DNA of 64,000 nucleotides from Botryotinia globosa (GCA_014898425.1 RCSZ01000001.1:3472001-3536000), one strand, 5' to 3'. Positions 23,941 to 36,878 are shown, numbered from the stretch's first letter. Notes: generated by a model not told the origin, from the sequence alone. Made by a program: numbers and translations.

Positions 23941-26308
23941 TTTGATTGTATTTGAATTAATGTAGGAAGTTATGAGGATTTCTGGATTGTCGATATCAAG
24001 GTACTATGTAGGTGTTTGTAGATTGTAATGTAAGTTTGCAGAAAGTTTAGGTATGATTATATTCCCGCAGAGATGGAGCGTACGGCATGCGAACAGTGAA
24101 TATAAAACCGAAGATTACCTATCTACCTAGTAGGTAATCAAAGAAATTGGTCGAATGGATTGCCGTACCTACCGTACTTTACTGATATGGGTTTCGTCGC
24201 AAGATGATGGCATCAAGCCATTCATCAGCTTCCATGCTTCAACGCTTCACAACAAGGAAATCCAAACTTTCATCGACCAACCTTGATAGAAAGTTCTCAT
24301 GATGGTGTTGTTCATTGGACAGTTTCCAGTATTGTGCCCTGTAACTCTATCATTCTGCCCCTCCATCATCTTGATAGTGTATGGAACGTCACGACGACCC
24401 AGTACTGATATGATAGATAGCCTTACTGATATCGGCAGTCTGATAGAAAGAAGTATCATGGCAGTTTGCTTACCCCACAAGATCGATGCATCTCCACTAA
24501 CGGCTGTCACAATGAGCCCTAGAAGTCCCGAGTCATAAGTTAGTCCATAAGTTCCGATGAATGATCAAACATGTTGACCATTTCATTGGTATATCACATC
24601 ACAATTGTTGGTTGTTGGTTGTTGGTTGTTGGTTGTTGGTCGTCGCATACATACTTACACCCACGATGCAAGCTTTCCCAAATCCCTCCGGAGTTTGATG
24701 GTGGTGAAGGTTCATGGAAGAAGGGTCGGAGATTTTCCCAAGGACGTTTGATGGATGGTGAGGGAGGATGGTTTGATGTTTGATGTTTCTTCTTGTTGTC
24801 TTACCGTTACATTCGCTTAAAGCTTATCCTGATCAAGAATTGTGGATTGGAGGAATGTTCTCTGTACGCTATCGTAGATGAATGAATGAATGAATTACTG
24901 CAAAAGGTTGGATCATGGATGGAATTGATCTTCCGTCTTGGTGTCTTGGTGTCTTGGTACTTGGACTTACACATCTGTACAGCATTTTCCTTTCCTATCG
25001 ATGGGTGGTGGTGGGACGGAGATCAAAATGCAAAGTGCAAAATGCTTTCCCCAATTGTAACGTTGCTTCCAAACGAGCAAAGCAACTATCGAAATAATCG
25101 AATCCATTACGATATTACTATATACGGTTTAAATTCAATCCATACGGATACGAGCCACACATATCATGGAAATTGGACATTTTGACTCATGGGAAGGCTC
25201 TTGGAATCTTTCTCTGAGTCTGATTCTGATTCTGATTCTGATTCTGATTCTGATTCTGATTCTGATTCTGATTCTGATTCTGATTCTGATTCCGAGTCGG
25301 ATTCTTCGTCGGATCTACTCCTCCTACCTAGGTATGTAATTTATTAGATAGAATCATAGGATCTCATCCACAGATGGGAAAGGGGCCATTATGCAGGGGC
25401 ATCTCCATTTTCGATGGTCTTGAGGATCTTGTCCTGCTGAACAATGCAGGAATGCAGGAATGCAGCAACGCAGCAACGCAGATTTATCAACTTCTAAACA
25501 GAATGGAGGGGCGGCTCAGAATTGGACCCTTTATTTCCAAGTAGCTTGTTTCAATTGAAGAAGGTAACTTTTGTTAATTTATTTTCCTCTTCTTTTTCTT
25601 CTTCTTCTTCTTCTTTTTCCTTTTTACTACTATTGGGATCCAACTTTCTGGTCTGGGAAATGACGAACCGAGTGAGGATACGATGTTACTCCCAATCATT
25701 CTTGCTTTCGTACTTGTAGCATTCTCTTCAGTCTTGGCTTAAACTTTTCCCCTTATCCTACCAATTCAATCAATCTATGCTTGGAGCTGGGTAACCAATT
25801 GTTTGATATTGCATTCCTCACGAATGATGGCGCAATAGTTACCCTTCCCAGCAAAGTAACAGGTTTTGTACTGGTTTTGTACTGGTTTTGTACTGGTTTT
25901 GTACGTGTTTCTTCCATAGACATTCATTCACCCATCCATCCATCCATCCGTCCATCCATCCGTCCATCCATTCATTCCAGCTGGTTACCACAAATCGGCC
26001 GAAACGTCCAGCCTACATAATTTTTACGAGCACGAGGGTAAAAGTCCTACTACCGACCATATTTCCTTTTTACATCGTATACCTCTACCGCCCGATCTGG
26101 CCTTGCCTTTTACATCCATCCATCGGATCCATTTTTTTGACTCAATCGAAGTTTACCATCTTATCAATCTTTCACTTGTTTAAGCTCCCTTCTTCATCTG
26201 GGTTGTGATATGGAGCAGGCGGGACCATATCAGCACTACCCTAGCACTTTCGTATTTTAGCGCGATAGTCTCATTGTGCATTTCCTATATGTATGAGGAC
26301 TTCATATC
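23941..26308. other. Divergent spacer between dam1 and hxk3; no gene seen
   Basis: A 2.4-kb upstream region shared by two pathway genes. It contains (GTTGGTT)n near 24607-24640, a (TCTGAT)n hexanucleotide run at 25219-25290, a palindrome TACCTAGGTA at 25325-25334, short GCAGGAATGCAG repeats near 25440-25480, T/C-rich runs near 25585-25630, (ACTGGTTTTGT)n near 25863-25905 and (CATC)n near 25935-25975. No coding region is convincing. Confidence 0.55.
25219..25290. repeat. (TCTGAT)12 hexanucleotide microsatellite
   Basis: Twelve perfect copies. A multiple of three, it leaves open frames with a dipeptide repeat, but no gene surrounds it. Confidence 0.95.
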
Positions 26309-28037
26309 ATGCAGCCGTTCATCGCTGCCATGCATAGGGTACGACAGGCTTTCTATGCCGCATTTATCAAATCTTTTCTTAAAACAAAATCGATTTTAGA
26401 AATCATTATCAAATTCTGGATTGCGCCCTCGACTATCAAACGTATTAAGGACGACAATGTTGATGTAAAGGAGATTTCACTGACGAAAGTCAAGAAGTTT
26501 TTAGACGAGGTTGAAGCTGCCTTTAAAGATTCTACGACAGAGGCCTCCTTGCTGGCATTGTCAGATGGCTTGAGAAAAGAGTTTGCTGAGAGCTTGTTGG
26601 AAAATCCACAATGTATGCTTCCCTCATACAATCATCAATTACCCAGTGGTCATGAATGTGGAACATACCTTGCTCTAGACGTTGGGGGGTCGACTTTTCG
26701 AGTGGCTTTGATTAAATTGGCTGGAAAAGGATGCGAAGGGAAAGAGATTGAGATTATTGGATTGAAGTCTTTCAAGATCAAAAATGCTGAGAGACAGCTT
26801 GTCGGGGTACAGTTCTTCGATTGGATGGCAGATCGAATTGTCGACACGCTTTCTGGGGAAAAAGAAGAACATGATATTTCAAAGGCACCCTTATCCGTGG
26901 GACTGTCCTGGTCGTTTCCTATTAAGTATGATCATCAAGATAATTATCCAATTAGAAGTCAGCTGATGAAAAGTTCACAGTCAAACATCATTTAAGGGTG
27001 GTCTTCTCATGGGCATGGGCAAAGGATTTTGTGCTGCCGATGGATTGATTGGTAAAGACCTAGGCGACTTAATTGAAGACTCTTGTTTGAAAAGAGGACT
27101 GAACGTTCAGTTGAATGCTATTGTGAACGACTCTTCAGCAACATTACTTTCCAAAGCATATATAGACCCTACCACTCGTTTCGCATTAATCTTGGGAACC
27201 GGTTTGAATGCTGCAGCTCATCTTCCTGTCCATATCTTTTCACAACCAAAATTCGGAATCCGTCCTGCATCTTGGCATGATTGCGCAAAACATGTTGTTG
27301 TCAACACAGAACTCTCAATGTTTGGTGGAAGTTATCTTCCGTACACAAAATGGGATGAATATTTGAAGGCAAATCACCCTCGACCAGACTTTCAACCATT
27401 CGAGCATTTCGCAAGTGGCGGGTATATAGGAGAGATCGTACGATTAATATTGATTGATGGGATTCAGAGCGCAGGGCTGTTTGGAGGAGTAGTGCCTATA
27501 AATCTAAGGGAGAAATACTCGCTAGAGACCGAAACTCTCTCATACATCGAAGCGTAAGTCACCAACCATCATACACTTTTCTTTGTAGTTTCCGTCAGCT
27601 TTATGCATTGATAGTTACCAAACTAGACTAACACTACCCTTAGCGATACAACTCCATACCTCACTACTGCCATAGAGATATTTACCACCCGTCACCCATC
27701 CTCTCACATCCCCACCGAAGTCGATCTTCGTGCCTTAAGACTAATAGCTTCCCTCGTAACTCTTCGCTCTAGCGGCCTCATCGCTGCTGGTGTCCATGCC
27801 CTCTGGCACATGCGTAACACATCCGAATTAATCTCGCTCGCCAACTCAGCTCACACAGTCGTTGCTTACAATGGCTCTGTGCTGGAAAATTATCCAGAAT
27901 TTCGAAAAAATACACAAAAGCATATTGATATGCTGGTAGAAGCAAGTGGTGCAAGAAGTGGTATTGTAGAGTTAATGTATGCGGAGGAGAGCTCACTGTT
28001 GGGAGCGGCAGTCGCGGTAGCTTGCTGCAATGCTTGA
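26309..28037 (+). CDS. hxk3: Hexokinase-family protein, likely GlcNAc kinase, 527 aa
   Basis: Exons 26309-26925, 26981-27553 and 27644-28037 (1584 nt, in frame). Hexokinase-family landmarks are present: phosphate-1 loop LALDVGGSTFRV near residues 122-133, SWSFPIN before the first intron, MGKGF, the catalytic-loop segment NDSSATLLS, the adenosine-site segment LILGTGLNAAAHL, and a C-terminal ESSLLGAAVAVA. Location beside dac1, dam1 and nag3 points to the GlcNAc kinase subgroup (hxk3 of filamentous fungi, HXK1/NAG5 of Candida) rather than glucose hexokinase; that is inference from context. The first ~45 residues are basic and hydrophobic (AFYAAFIKSFL, ILEIIIKFWIAP) and could be a membrane or mitochondrial anchor, or the true start may lie further in. 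Confidence 0.9.
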
Positions 28038-28398
28038 ATTGCAAGAGCGTGGCAGGTAGTACAGTTTTGCATCGTCTCTGGCATTGCATATAGGCACGAT
28101 ACTCTGTTAAGTGGGATTAGGTGTTGCATTGGCATAGAAAATTTCTTCTTGAAGCATTATCCTGGAGTTTAGGACTACATCGTTGGTTGATATTATCAGT
28201 ATCATTTATAAATTACAAGAAATAGGAAGTTAGAATCTGATTCCAGATCGAACTCTGCAATCATAAAATTATCTAAATATTTAATTAATTCTCTGAGTTG
28301 AAATGAAACAATCGGATTGTTGAAGGGCTAAAGCTCTAATATCTAGGAGAAAAACAGGCCGGAATTGATTACTAATAAATTGTTTCAATATTCTGATT
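28038..28398. other. hxk3 3' region
   Basis: Falling GC content after the stop; no gene seen. Probably the 3' UTR and the edge of the AT-rich island. Confidence 0.5.
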
Positions 28399-28610
28399 CT
28401 TCTAATTTAATTCAGAGAATTAAAAGTCTAAATAATTCTACATCAATTTGAAGAATTAAAAACTTGAATAGTTTTACTTTGATTTAGAGAATTAAAAACT
28501 TGAATAATTTTACTTTAATTTAGAGAATTCAAAACTTATATAGTTTTAAATCATTTCGGAGAATTAAAAGTTTTGATAATTTTAATTTGATTTAGAGAAT
28601 GAGAAGTGTG
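28399..28610. repeat. AT-rich ~35-43-bp minisatellite, left block
   Basis: About six diverged copies of a unit like TTAGAGAATTAAAAACTTGA followed by ATARTTTTACTTTRATT. The same unit reappears at 36514-36670 and 37225-37310, to the right of the Ty3 element and the solo LTR. Confidence 0.75.
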
Positions 28611-28919
28611 AGGACTCCAAACCCATGTTTTCCCATATGTCTTGATGATCGCTCGCTTTATCTTTTTTCGATGTTCCTCGTTTTCTCTCTCGAAACTTAC
28701 AACGAATAAACATTCGATTTCTTCTAATACGAAATAGTCTTCTAACTCCATGATCCACAGTCTGACATTAGTCTTCCCTTCTTCGAAGAATAAAGGTACT
28801 CTAATCCTAAATTTGTTCCAAAAGGATTCTGCAAACAATATAAGTAAAATATTAGTATTAATAATAATTGATGCATTTTGAATACCTAATAATAACAATC
28901 TACTTGATTTAATATCCAT
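28551..28919 (-). CDS. Possible ORF of 122 aa, perhaps a gag-like remnant
   Basis: An ATG-started open frame in the AT-rich island, partly overlapping the minisatellite at its 3' end. Its middle (FFEEGKTNVRLWIMELEDYF) has the look of a retroelement Gag capsid segment, and base composition at 28610-28830 is less AT-rich than its surroundings. It is not part of the Ty3 element at 29257. It may be a fragment of another retroelement or no gene at all. Confidence 0.3.
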   Translation of the reverse strand: MDIKSSRLLLLGIQNASIIINTNILLILFAESFWNKFRIRVPLFFEEGKTNVRLWIMELEDYFVLEEIECLFVVSFERENEEHRKKIKRAIIKTYGKTWVWSPHTSHSLNQIKIIKTFNSPK

Positions 28920-29256
28920 AAAGATTCTTTCATTTATAAAGAATTATAAATTATTAAATCTTATTATATTATCAATCAAAATATTATATATAAATATTAC
29001 TAATTGGTATTCCATTATTATCATTCTTACTTTTTTTTCTTTATCCTTTTCAACTTATATTTTCAATTGTTTTTTTTATTGGGCTATAATCTTCTATAAT
29101 TTTTTCAATATATTTAAATAAAACAAAAAATCTTTTTATCTTATAACAGCTTAATTATTTATATCTTCTTATAAATTAACTTGATAATAATAATCAATAA
29201 TAATTGATAAATAAGAATATATTGAAATAAAGATTTTAAATTTATTTATTTCAGAT

Positions 29257-29406
29257 TGTCACGGCGCCAACTACATTGCCTTTGTGCCTTAGGCACAAAC
29301 CCTTAGCGTGCCCTTAGTATGCCCTACTTCCTATAATAGAGCCTCAATCTTTTATAGTATTTAGAATCCTTATAATATAATATAAATCTTTATTTATATT
29401 TTGATA
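29257..29406 (+). repeat. 5' LTR of Ty3/gypsy element (150 bp)
   Basis: Starts TGTCACGGCG and ends TTGATA, equal in length to the 3' LTR at 35683-35832. All differences seen between the two (about two dozen) are C/T or G/A transitions. The preceding bases CAGAT (29252-29256) match TAGAT after the 3' LTR, a target duplication with one transition. Confidence 0.9.
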
Positions 29407-32400
29407 GTTTGTATTATCTATTTAAAAGTTATTATAACTTTATTTTAAAGATATTTATTCAAGTTATACTTTGATTACTTTAATCGCTTTAATTTTATCA
29501 AAGTTATAATCTGATTGTGTTAATCGAATTTATTATTGATTTATTATAAATAATTTTACTATTTTTTAGTAAAATTATTCAATTGTATTAAAATATATTT
29601 ATATTAATCTATTATTAAAAACTCTATAAGAATGTTTTATAATTACAAAAATATTTTAGAGATGGTTGATTAAATGGCTACATTTAATTTGCTTTTATAA
29701 TTCCTTTTCTTAAACTACATTATCAATTTTATTAAAACTAATATTTCTTTATTTATAGATTTGTTTTATAATTTGAATATTATATATTTTATAGTTATTC
29801 AAACTATATTTATTTTAATTGAAACGATTATAATTTTATTATAAAAATAAGTTATTATAGTATATACCTAAATCAATAAAACTTAATTACAAATTATTAA
29901 ATTACAAAATATAATTGAAATATTAAAAATTATTATTCGTAATAACCTAAAAGCCTTGTTTTATTAAAAATATTTCATTTTCTTTAAGAAATTCAATAAT
30001 AATAAACAAAATATTATAAAATATTAGAATTAATATATAACATTTTATAATATAATCAATTATTATTTAATTATAAATTATAAAAATAAATCAAAATTCT
30101 AATGGATTATATTTCTTATCAGTTTATTCTTTGGCTTGATTTACATAAATAATCAAATACATTTCAATATAATTACAAATAATTTATACAACTCCAATCT
30201 CTAACTTTTTAAATAATATATTATAACAAATATTTGGGATGAGTTGAATAAACAATATCAAACCCTTAATCTTTTACAAAAAGCCTTTATAGATTATAAT
30301 AAATACAAAATAAAGAAAACTCTATTTGATAATTTTATTATCAAATTTAAATAATTTGTTATTAAATATAAAAAAACCGTTAAATAATAAGTTGCTAATC
30401 TTAAACTTAAGATTTTATAAAAATTAATTGATATTTTAATCAATCATTTTAATAAATCTTTTACTACTAATATTAATATATGAATAATCTAATAGCAAGG
30501 TATTTACAATAATCTAGAAAAGAAAACTCACCTTAATAATCAATAAAAAAGCCAGAGTATTAATTTCAATTATAATCAATTGAGGTATTATAATAAAAAA
30601 CCAATTTCAATTACAGCCCCCTCTATACCAAAACTATTTAATAATTCTATACAACTAAATATTGTTTGATAAGATTAACACTTTTTATTCTATTATATTT
30701 AAAAATAATATCTTAACCTTAGTTTTTGTTTTTATTATAAAAAATCAGATTATATTAAAAACAATTATAATAAGAAACGAATTAACAATATAAAGTATAA
30801 TATCAATATTAATACAAAATACAATTCTCATATTAATTACTCCCCTATAATCAATCAATATTAAAATTCTAAACCTTATCACAATACCATCAACTCCTCA
30901 TATCAAAGCCCATTTCTACTCACCAACCATTTCCCACCCATCAATCGTTTTCTAATTATATCATTATATTATACCTTACCAATTCTTTTTAATTTTATTC
31001 AAAAACTTAATCTAGAAAAATATATTGAGAGATTTATTTATTCAAAAAAGAATAAAAGTTTTATTCTTTAATTTAATATATTAAAAAATTAATCTTGATT
31101 TACAATTACAAATTAAGATTTTTTATAGAAAATTTATTTTTGTAAATTAAAAGATCAATTATATTTAGGAATTCTTTATATTTTAAAACAATAAATAACA
31201 AATCTTTTAAAATCTCAATAAAAATCTTCTTTGTATTTAATATAACCATCCCACTTATTAGCTTTATAAACAATAAAATCATAGGCTATAATTTTATTAA
31301 TAAAAAAGTTGTTTTCAAATTTCAAATATTTACACAATTTCTTCTTTACACCCATTACCTACTTCTAACTAATAAAAAGCTTTTCAATATTTTCTTTCAA
31401 TATATATTTCTGAATATATAAATCAATAACCACTGAGAAATCGATTTGTTTTATATTACCACTCTATCAACCATAAATCTACTAATTTTTGATTTTCTTT
31501 AACTTCAATATTATAATCCTACCATCAATTGATTAATAATAATACTCAAATTCGCATCTATATATTACTCAAGATATTATTATTCTATTAATACTATAAC
31601 AATTACTATTCCCAACACATTTAATAATTATAAAATAACTTTGTTAAAAATAATAAAGTTATAATCAATTCCAAATTACCTTTATAAAAACTCATTTCGA
31701 AATTAGTTTTTATAAAAAATATTATCAATAAAAACTTCGAAATTAAATTCTTACTACCTCAAAATCAATTAACAATTCTTAAATCTATTGAAACCCTAAA
31801 CACCTAAAGAAACCCTAATATTATCAACCTCGAAAACAATAAAAACAAAAACCCTTACCACACTCACTATATCAACAATAAAACAGATATTTAAATTAGA
31901 ATAATTCTCAATTATCCATTTTTAAAATCAATCTCAATTCAATTCATTATCAATTCTAGAAAATATAAAAGATTATTATAGAATTAGAATATTTTATCCT
32001 CACTATTATTATCACTATCAAATCCCTTAAATAAGTTATTCGATATTATATAAAATATCCACTTTAAAATACAAAATATAAAATTCTTTATAACTAATAA
32101 TTTTATACAATTCTATAAAAACAATAATATTTATATTACAAAAGTATTCTAGAATAAATTAGATAAAGTTTGTAATCTATATTATATAATAACCAAGGAT
32201 TTTATTCAATTGTATTGAAGCTTAGTAAATAATAATATTAATAAGTTTATAGAAAAAACAAATCAATCTATCTCTTTCATATCAAAAATCTAAAATAAAT
32301 TATCTTTTTGGTTTTATAATTTATATCTAAAATTTCTATTTTTTTTTACTAATAAACTTTTATTACAATACTTGTGGGATTACAAAATCAAGATTATATT

Positions 32401-35400
32401 AGATAAGAAATTATTATATAACAAAAACCATTTAATATTCTTGGTTGAATTTCAAATTATTTATAAATAATTTGATAATAATTTAAATAAGGGATTTATT
32501 TGGGAATCTTATTTTCAATTAATTATTTTATTTTTTTTAATTATTAAATTAGAAGGAGGTGTTTAGATTTGTTAAAATTATTGGGATCTAAATAATATTA
32601 CTATCAAAAATCGATATTCTCTATTATTAATTAAAAAAACCCTCGATATTTTATATTATATTAAAATCTATACCAAATTTAATATCATTATTATTTTTAA
32701 CAAATTACAAATTACAAAAGACTATAAATAGAAAACTATTTTTATTATTTATTTCGGTTTATTCGAATTATTAATAATATCCTTTGGATTTTATAATATA
32801 TTAATCTCATTCCAGAATTATATCAATTATATTTTTTTCAATCTTTTGAATAGAATTTGTATAATATATTTAAATAATATTTTGATTTACTTTAAAAATA
32901 TTATAAATTACAAAGAATATATCCATAAGGTTATTTAACAACTAATCAATACTAGATTATAAATTGATATCAATAAATATAAATTTGAAATAAAAAGAAT
33001 CAAATATTTTGATTTAATTATTATCTTAGAAAATATAAAAATGAATTCAAAAAAAATCAATATTATATTCAATTAGAAATCATTAATTAAATTCAAAAAC
33101 CTTCAATGTTTTCTTGGATTTGCTAATTTTTATTAATATTTTATTTACAATTTTTCTAAAATTGTAGAGTTTTTTAATCGTTTCCTAAAGAAAAAAAGAA
33201 TATAGAATTAAAACTCTAAATAGAAAGATGTTTTTATAATACTAAAGAATATTTTCTCCTCTACTTCAATCTTTATTATATTTAATTATTATTATTATAT
33301 AATAATTGAAATTGATATTTTCAATTAAACCGCAAATAATATTCTTTTATAATATAATAATAAAAGAGATTTATATCTAATAATATATTTTTTATTAAAA
33401 TATAATATTATTAAATACAATTATAAAATCTATAATAAAGAATTCTTAATAATTATAAAATCATTAAAAAAATAAAAACTGAAATTATACAATATTTAGA
33501 AATTATTTAAAATTATTATTGATTATAAGAATTTTGAATATTTTATATTAATAAAGATATTGAATCAACAATAAATTAAATAAACCGAATTTTTATTGAA
33601 ATTCAACTTCTATATTATATATCAACCCAATCACAAAATTATTTGCCTTGATATTTTGAATTATAAAACTGAAAATCGTTTAGTATATACCAATTCTAAT
33701 AACAATCAAATCAAAAATTGTTTACAAACAATCCTCCCAAAATAAATATTCAATATTATTATATTCAAGGATATTATTCAATAAACAAACAACAATTTAG
33801 ATCTAACTATAACTCTAATAAATATAATTATCCCTAATACTAATAAATCAATCAATAATCTCATCAATAAAATATATAAATCATTCAAACTAATTATAAC
33901 TATATATATAACACTTTGAAACTTCTTTATCTATTATTAACCATTAGATATTCAAAAGAACCTTCGAATAGTTTTACAAGATTGTAAATTAATCAATAAT
34001 AAAATCTTTTATTACAACCACCTTTTTGTTTCCCCCTCTATCAAATTTCATATATAGATTATATACTACACATATTTAATTGAATCAATTAGATATTCAA
34101 ACTATATCAAAATTATTGATTTTGTTTTTTATATATATTAGTAATCTAATATATCTAAAAAGATTAAGATATTTATACAAGCTTATCAATTTTGTTTTCA
34201 CACCAAAGCTTTCTACCTCACTATATCTAGATTTTTTAAATTTTTGCTAATATTATTCCATTCCTAATTAAATATCTCTATTAATTATATTATATTATTA
34301 TCAATCAATAAACACTACAAAAAAAAATATCAATATATTATTATAATTATCTGCTATCTAATCAAAATACAATATTTTATATTAGTAATAGAATTGTTTA
34401 TAGAAAAGCTTACAAATCGATTTATTGAAAAGATATATTACCTATATAATATTTCTAATAATATTATATTCAATAAAGATTTCCAATTCATCTCTGAATT
34501 TTAAAAACATTTATCCAAATATTTATCAATTACTTTAAAACAATTTTCTTTATTTTATTCCAAATTCAACAATTAAATAGAGAAGATTAATATTATAATA
34601 AAACAATACCTTTACATCTTTATAAACTTTTATTAAAACAATTAATCTGATTAATTTTTATTTATAAAATTTATATTAAATAATACTATATTAAAAATTA
34701 TTAATATATCCCTATTTTTTATTAATTATAACTATTATCTATACCTCGAAATTGAATTATTTATATTAATTCTATTAAATTTATTATATTAAAAAAAATA
34801 AAAATTCCTCAAAGCTAACAAGATTACAAACAGATTTGATTTCATTTTAATTAAACTTAAAACACTTGTAATCTAATCGATTCAAAAATATAAAGATTAT
34901 ACTAATAGAATTCAAACTAATATTTTCTTTTATAAAAAAAATAATAAGATATAAATTAATACAAAAAATATAAAAACCAATTGTTTAATAAAAAAAAATA
35001 ACAACAAATAAAATGGTTTTTACAAAATCCTCAAAATTTATAAATAGATTTGTTTATTACAACTCCCAACTAATTTCAAGATTTTTCCAATATTCCACAA
35101 TTTATTATTTCAATTACTTTATTATTTACTAAAATTATTAAATCAAAACATTATCAATATTACCAAATTATATAGAAATTAAAACTAAATTTTCGAAAAA
35201 AATAATGAAATATACAAAAAGATTAAGTAATAAAAATTCGAAGAGATTCTTAATTATTATAATAAATATGATTTCTATTATTATATCAAATAGAAATATT
35301 ATCTATTATTATAACAATTAATTGAAAACCTTTGAAATTAAAAGAAAATAATTATTATATTTCACTTAATACATTTAAATAAACTAGATCCATCTATATA

Positions 35401-35682
35401 GATTGAATTTAAAAAGCTTATTACTTCAAATACTATTATATTAATAATAATTCTTAAACAGGGATTAAATAGACTAAAAAAAATCTATTAATTGATTACT
35501 ATCTTAAAAACAATTCGCTTTAATTCTATAATAAAAATTAGATTGTTCTAATATTATTTCAAAGAGTTTTGGGTTTTTATTTAATCAATGTTGAATCGAT
35601 TCCCTATAACTTTGTTAAAAAATGGTAAAGTTATCTTGTGTTTTAGCTTGTTTAGGACAAATAAGCCCTAAGGGGGGGGTAC

Positions 35683-35832
35683 TATCATAGCACCAACTAC
35701 ATTGCCTTCATGCCTCAAGCACAAACCCTTAGTATGCCCTTAGTGTGCCCTACTTCCTATAATAGGGCCTCAACCTTTTATAGCACTTAGAATCCTTATG
35801 GTACAATATAAATCTTTACCCGTACCTTGACA
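35683..35832 (+). repeat. 3' LTR of Ty3/gypsy element (150 bp)
   Basis: Begins TATCATAGCA right after the polypurine tract and ends CTTGACA. It keeps the TGACA terminus that the 5' copy has lost, while the 5' copy keeps the TGTCA start that this copy has lost. Each LTR is therefore RIP-mutated independently. Confidence 0.9.
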
Positions 35833-36513
35833 TAGATAATATAAAACTTTTAATTTGATTCCCTTTTTCAAAGTTTATACTAGCTCTTTCCTCGAATTGA
35901 ATTCGAAAGTTTGAGTAATTTGTTCTTTGAAGACTTATACTAACTATTTCCTCGAATCGAATTCAAAGGTTCAAATAATTCATTTCTTTTTTGTTTTAAT
36001 CTATATTTATTTCTGATTATTTTTCTTATCTAATAACTCTTTCTATATACATTTTTTCAATCATTATTTGTTTTGATTAAAAAGTTTTATTTTATTCAAA
36101 GAATAATAAATTAGATAACACTTCTAATTTTATTAATTCTTATAATCTCATATTCCTAGTAGTTATTTTTATTAGTTTAATTTGTTATATAAAAACCTAT
36201 AAATAGCCCAGAATTTGTTTAAATAATATTATAAATTATTATAATTTTTCTTTAAAAACAATTCCGATCTGTTTTGTATATACTTTATATATAAACAACT
36301 CCTATTTAATTCGAAAGTAAATCAATAATTTTATAAGGATTATAATCTAAAGAGAAATTGTTTTAATAATTTAGTTATTGATAAAGATCTAAGTGGAAAT
36401 TGGAAGCGAGGTTTCCAACTTATACTTGGAAAGACTAGCTAAAATGACTAGTATAACCGGTCACGTGCATAGAGGGTCCGTGCACCCTCACAAGAAGCTT
36501 ATATAGTTCTAGT
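35833..36513. other. AT-rich flank of Ty3 element with a duplicated ~58-bp segment and a hairpin-rich GC island
   Basis: Near 35864-35922 and 35923-35980 two similar segments share TTATACTA, TTTCCTCGAAT and GAATTC. From about 36385 to 36500 the composition jumps to normal GC, with several inverted repeats: GGAAA...TTTCC, TTATACT...AGTATAA and GTGCA...TGCAC. No open frame. Origin unknown. Confidence 0.5.
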
Positions 36514-36670
36514 TCACTTCAGAAAATAAAAAGATTAAATATTTTTATTTTTATTTTTATATAGAAAATTTAAAATTTATATAGTTCTATTTTGATTCAG
36601 ATAATGAAAAGATTAAATAGTTTTGTATTAATATAAATAATTAAAAATTCAAATAATTTAAATTTAAATA
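36514..36670. repeat. AT-rich minisatellite, right block
   Basis: Copies of ATAGTTCTATTTTGATTCAG followed by ATAATGAAAAGATTAA, related to the block at 28399-28610 on the other side of the retrotransposon. Confidence 0.7.
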
Positions 36671-36671
36671 A

Positions 36672-36878
36672 AAAAATTAAAAGAAAAAATTAAAAGAAAA
36701 AATTAAAAGAAAAAATTAAAAGAAAAAATTAAAAGAAAAAATTAAAAGAAAAAATTAAAAGAAAAAATTAAAAGAAAAAATTAAAAGAAAAAATTAAAAG
36801 AAAAAATTAAAAGAAAAAATTAAAAGAAAAAATTAAAAGAAAAAATTAAAAGAAAAAATTAAAAGAAAAAATTAAAAG
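36672..36878. repeat. 13-bp satellite (AAAAAATTAAAAG)n, about 16 copies
   Basis: Almost perfectly homogeneous head-to-tail units, unlike the diverged surroundings, which implies recent expansion. Its last AAAAG forms the left target duplication of the solo LTR. Confidence 0.95.

Larger units (their letters stand above)
29257..35832 (+). mobile_element. Full-length, RIP-inactivated Ty3/gypsy LTR retrotransposon (6576 bp)
   Basis: Two 150-bp LTRs enclose an extremely AT-rich interior in which, through many stops, the pol order of Ty3/gypsy can be read on the plus strand. A Gag zinc knuckle lies near 30727-30771 (first Cys kept, later Cys and His read Tyr). In the reverse transcriptase the YxDD box reads YLNN at 32867-32878, and the following FLGFANFY motif lies near 33108-33135. 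RNase H follows near 33280-33700, and an integrase core with NKDFQFISEF near 34475-34505 and a later KINIIIKQYL segment. RT-RNaseH-INT order separates it from Ty1/copia. A G run just before the 3' LTR (35671-35679) is the polypurine tract. Catalytic Asp to Asn and Cys to Tyr changes are what G-to-A RIP produces. The element is certainly dead. Confidence 0.9.

Noticed and set aside
36672..36878. Regular short repeat considered as a CRISPR array
   Set aside because: No unique spacers, the unit is 13 bp of A/T, and the host is eukaryotic; it is a plain satellite.
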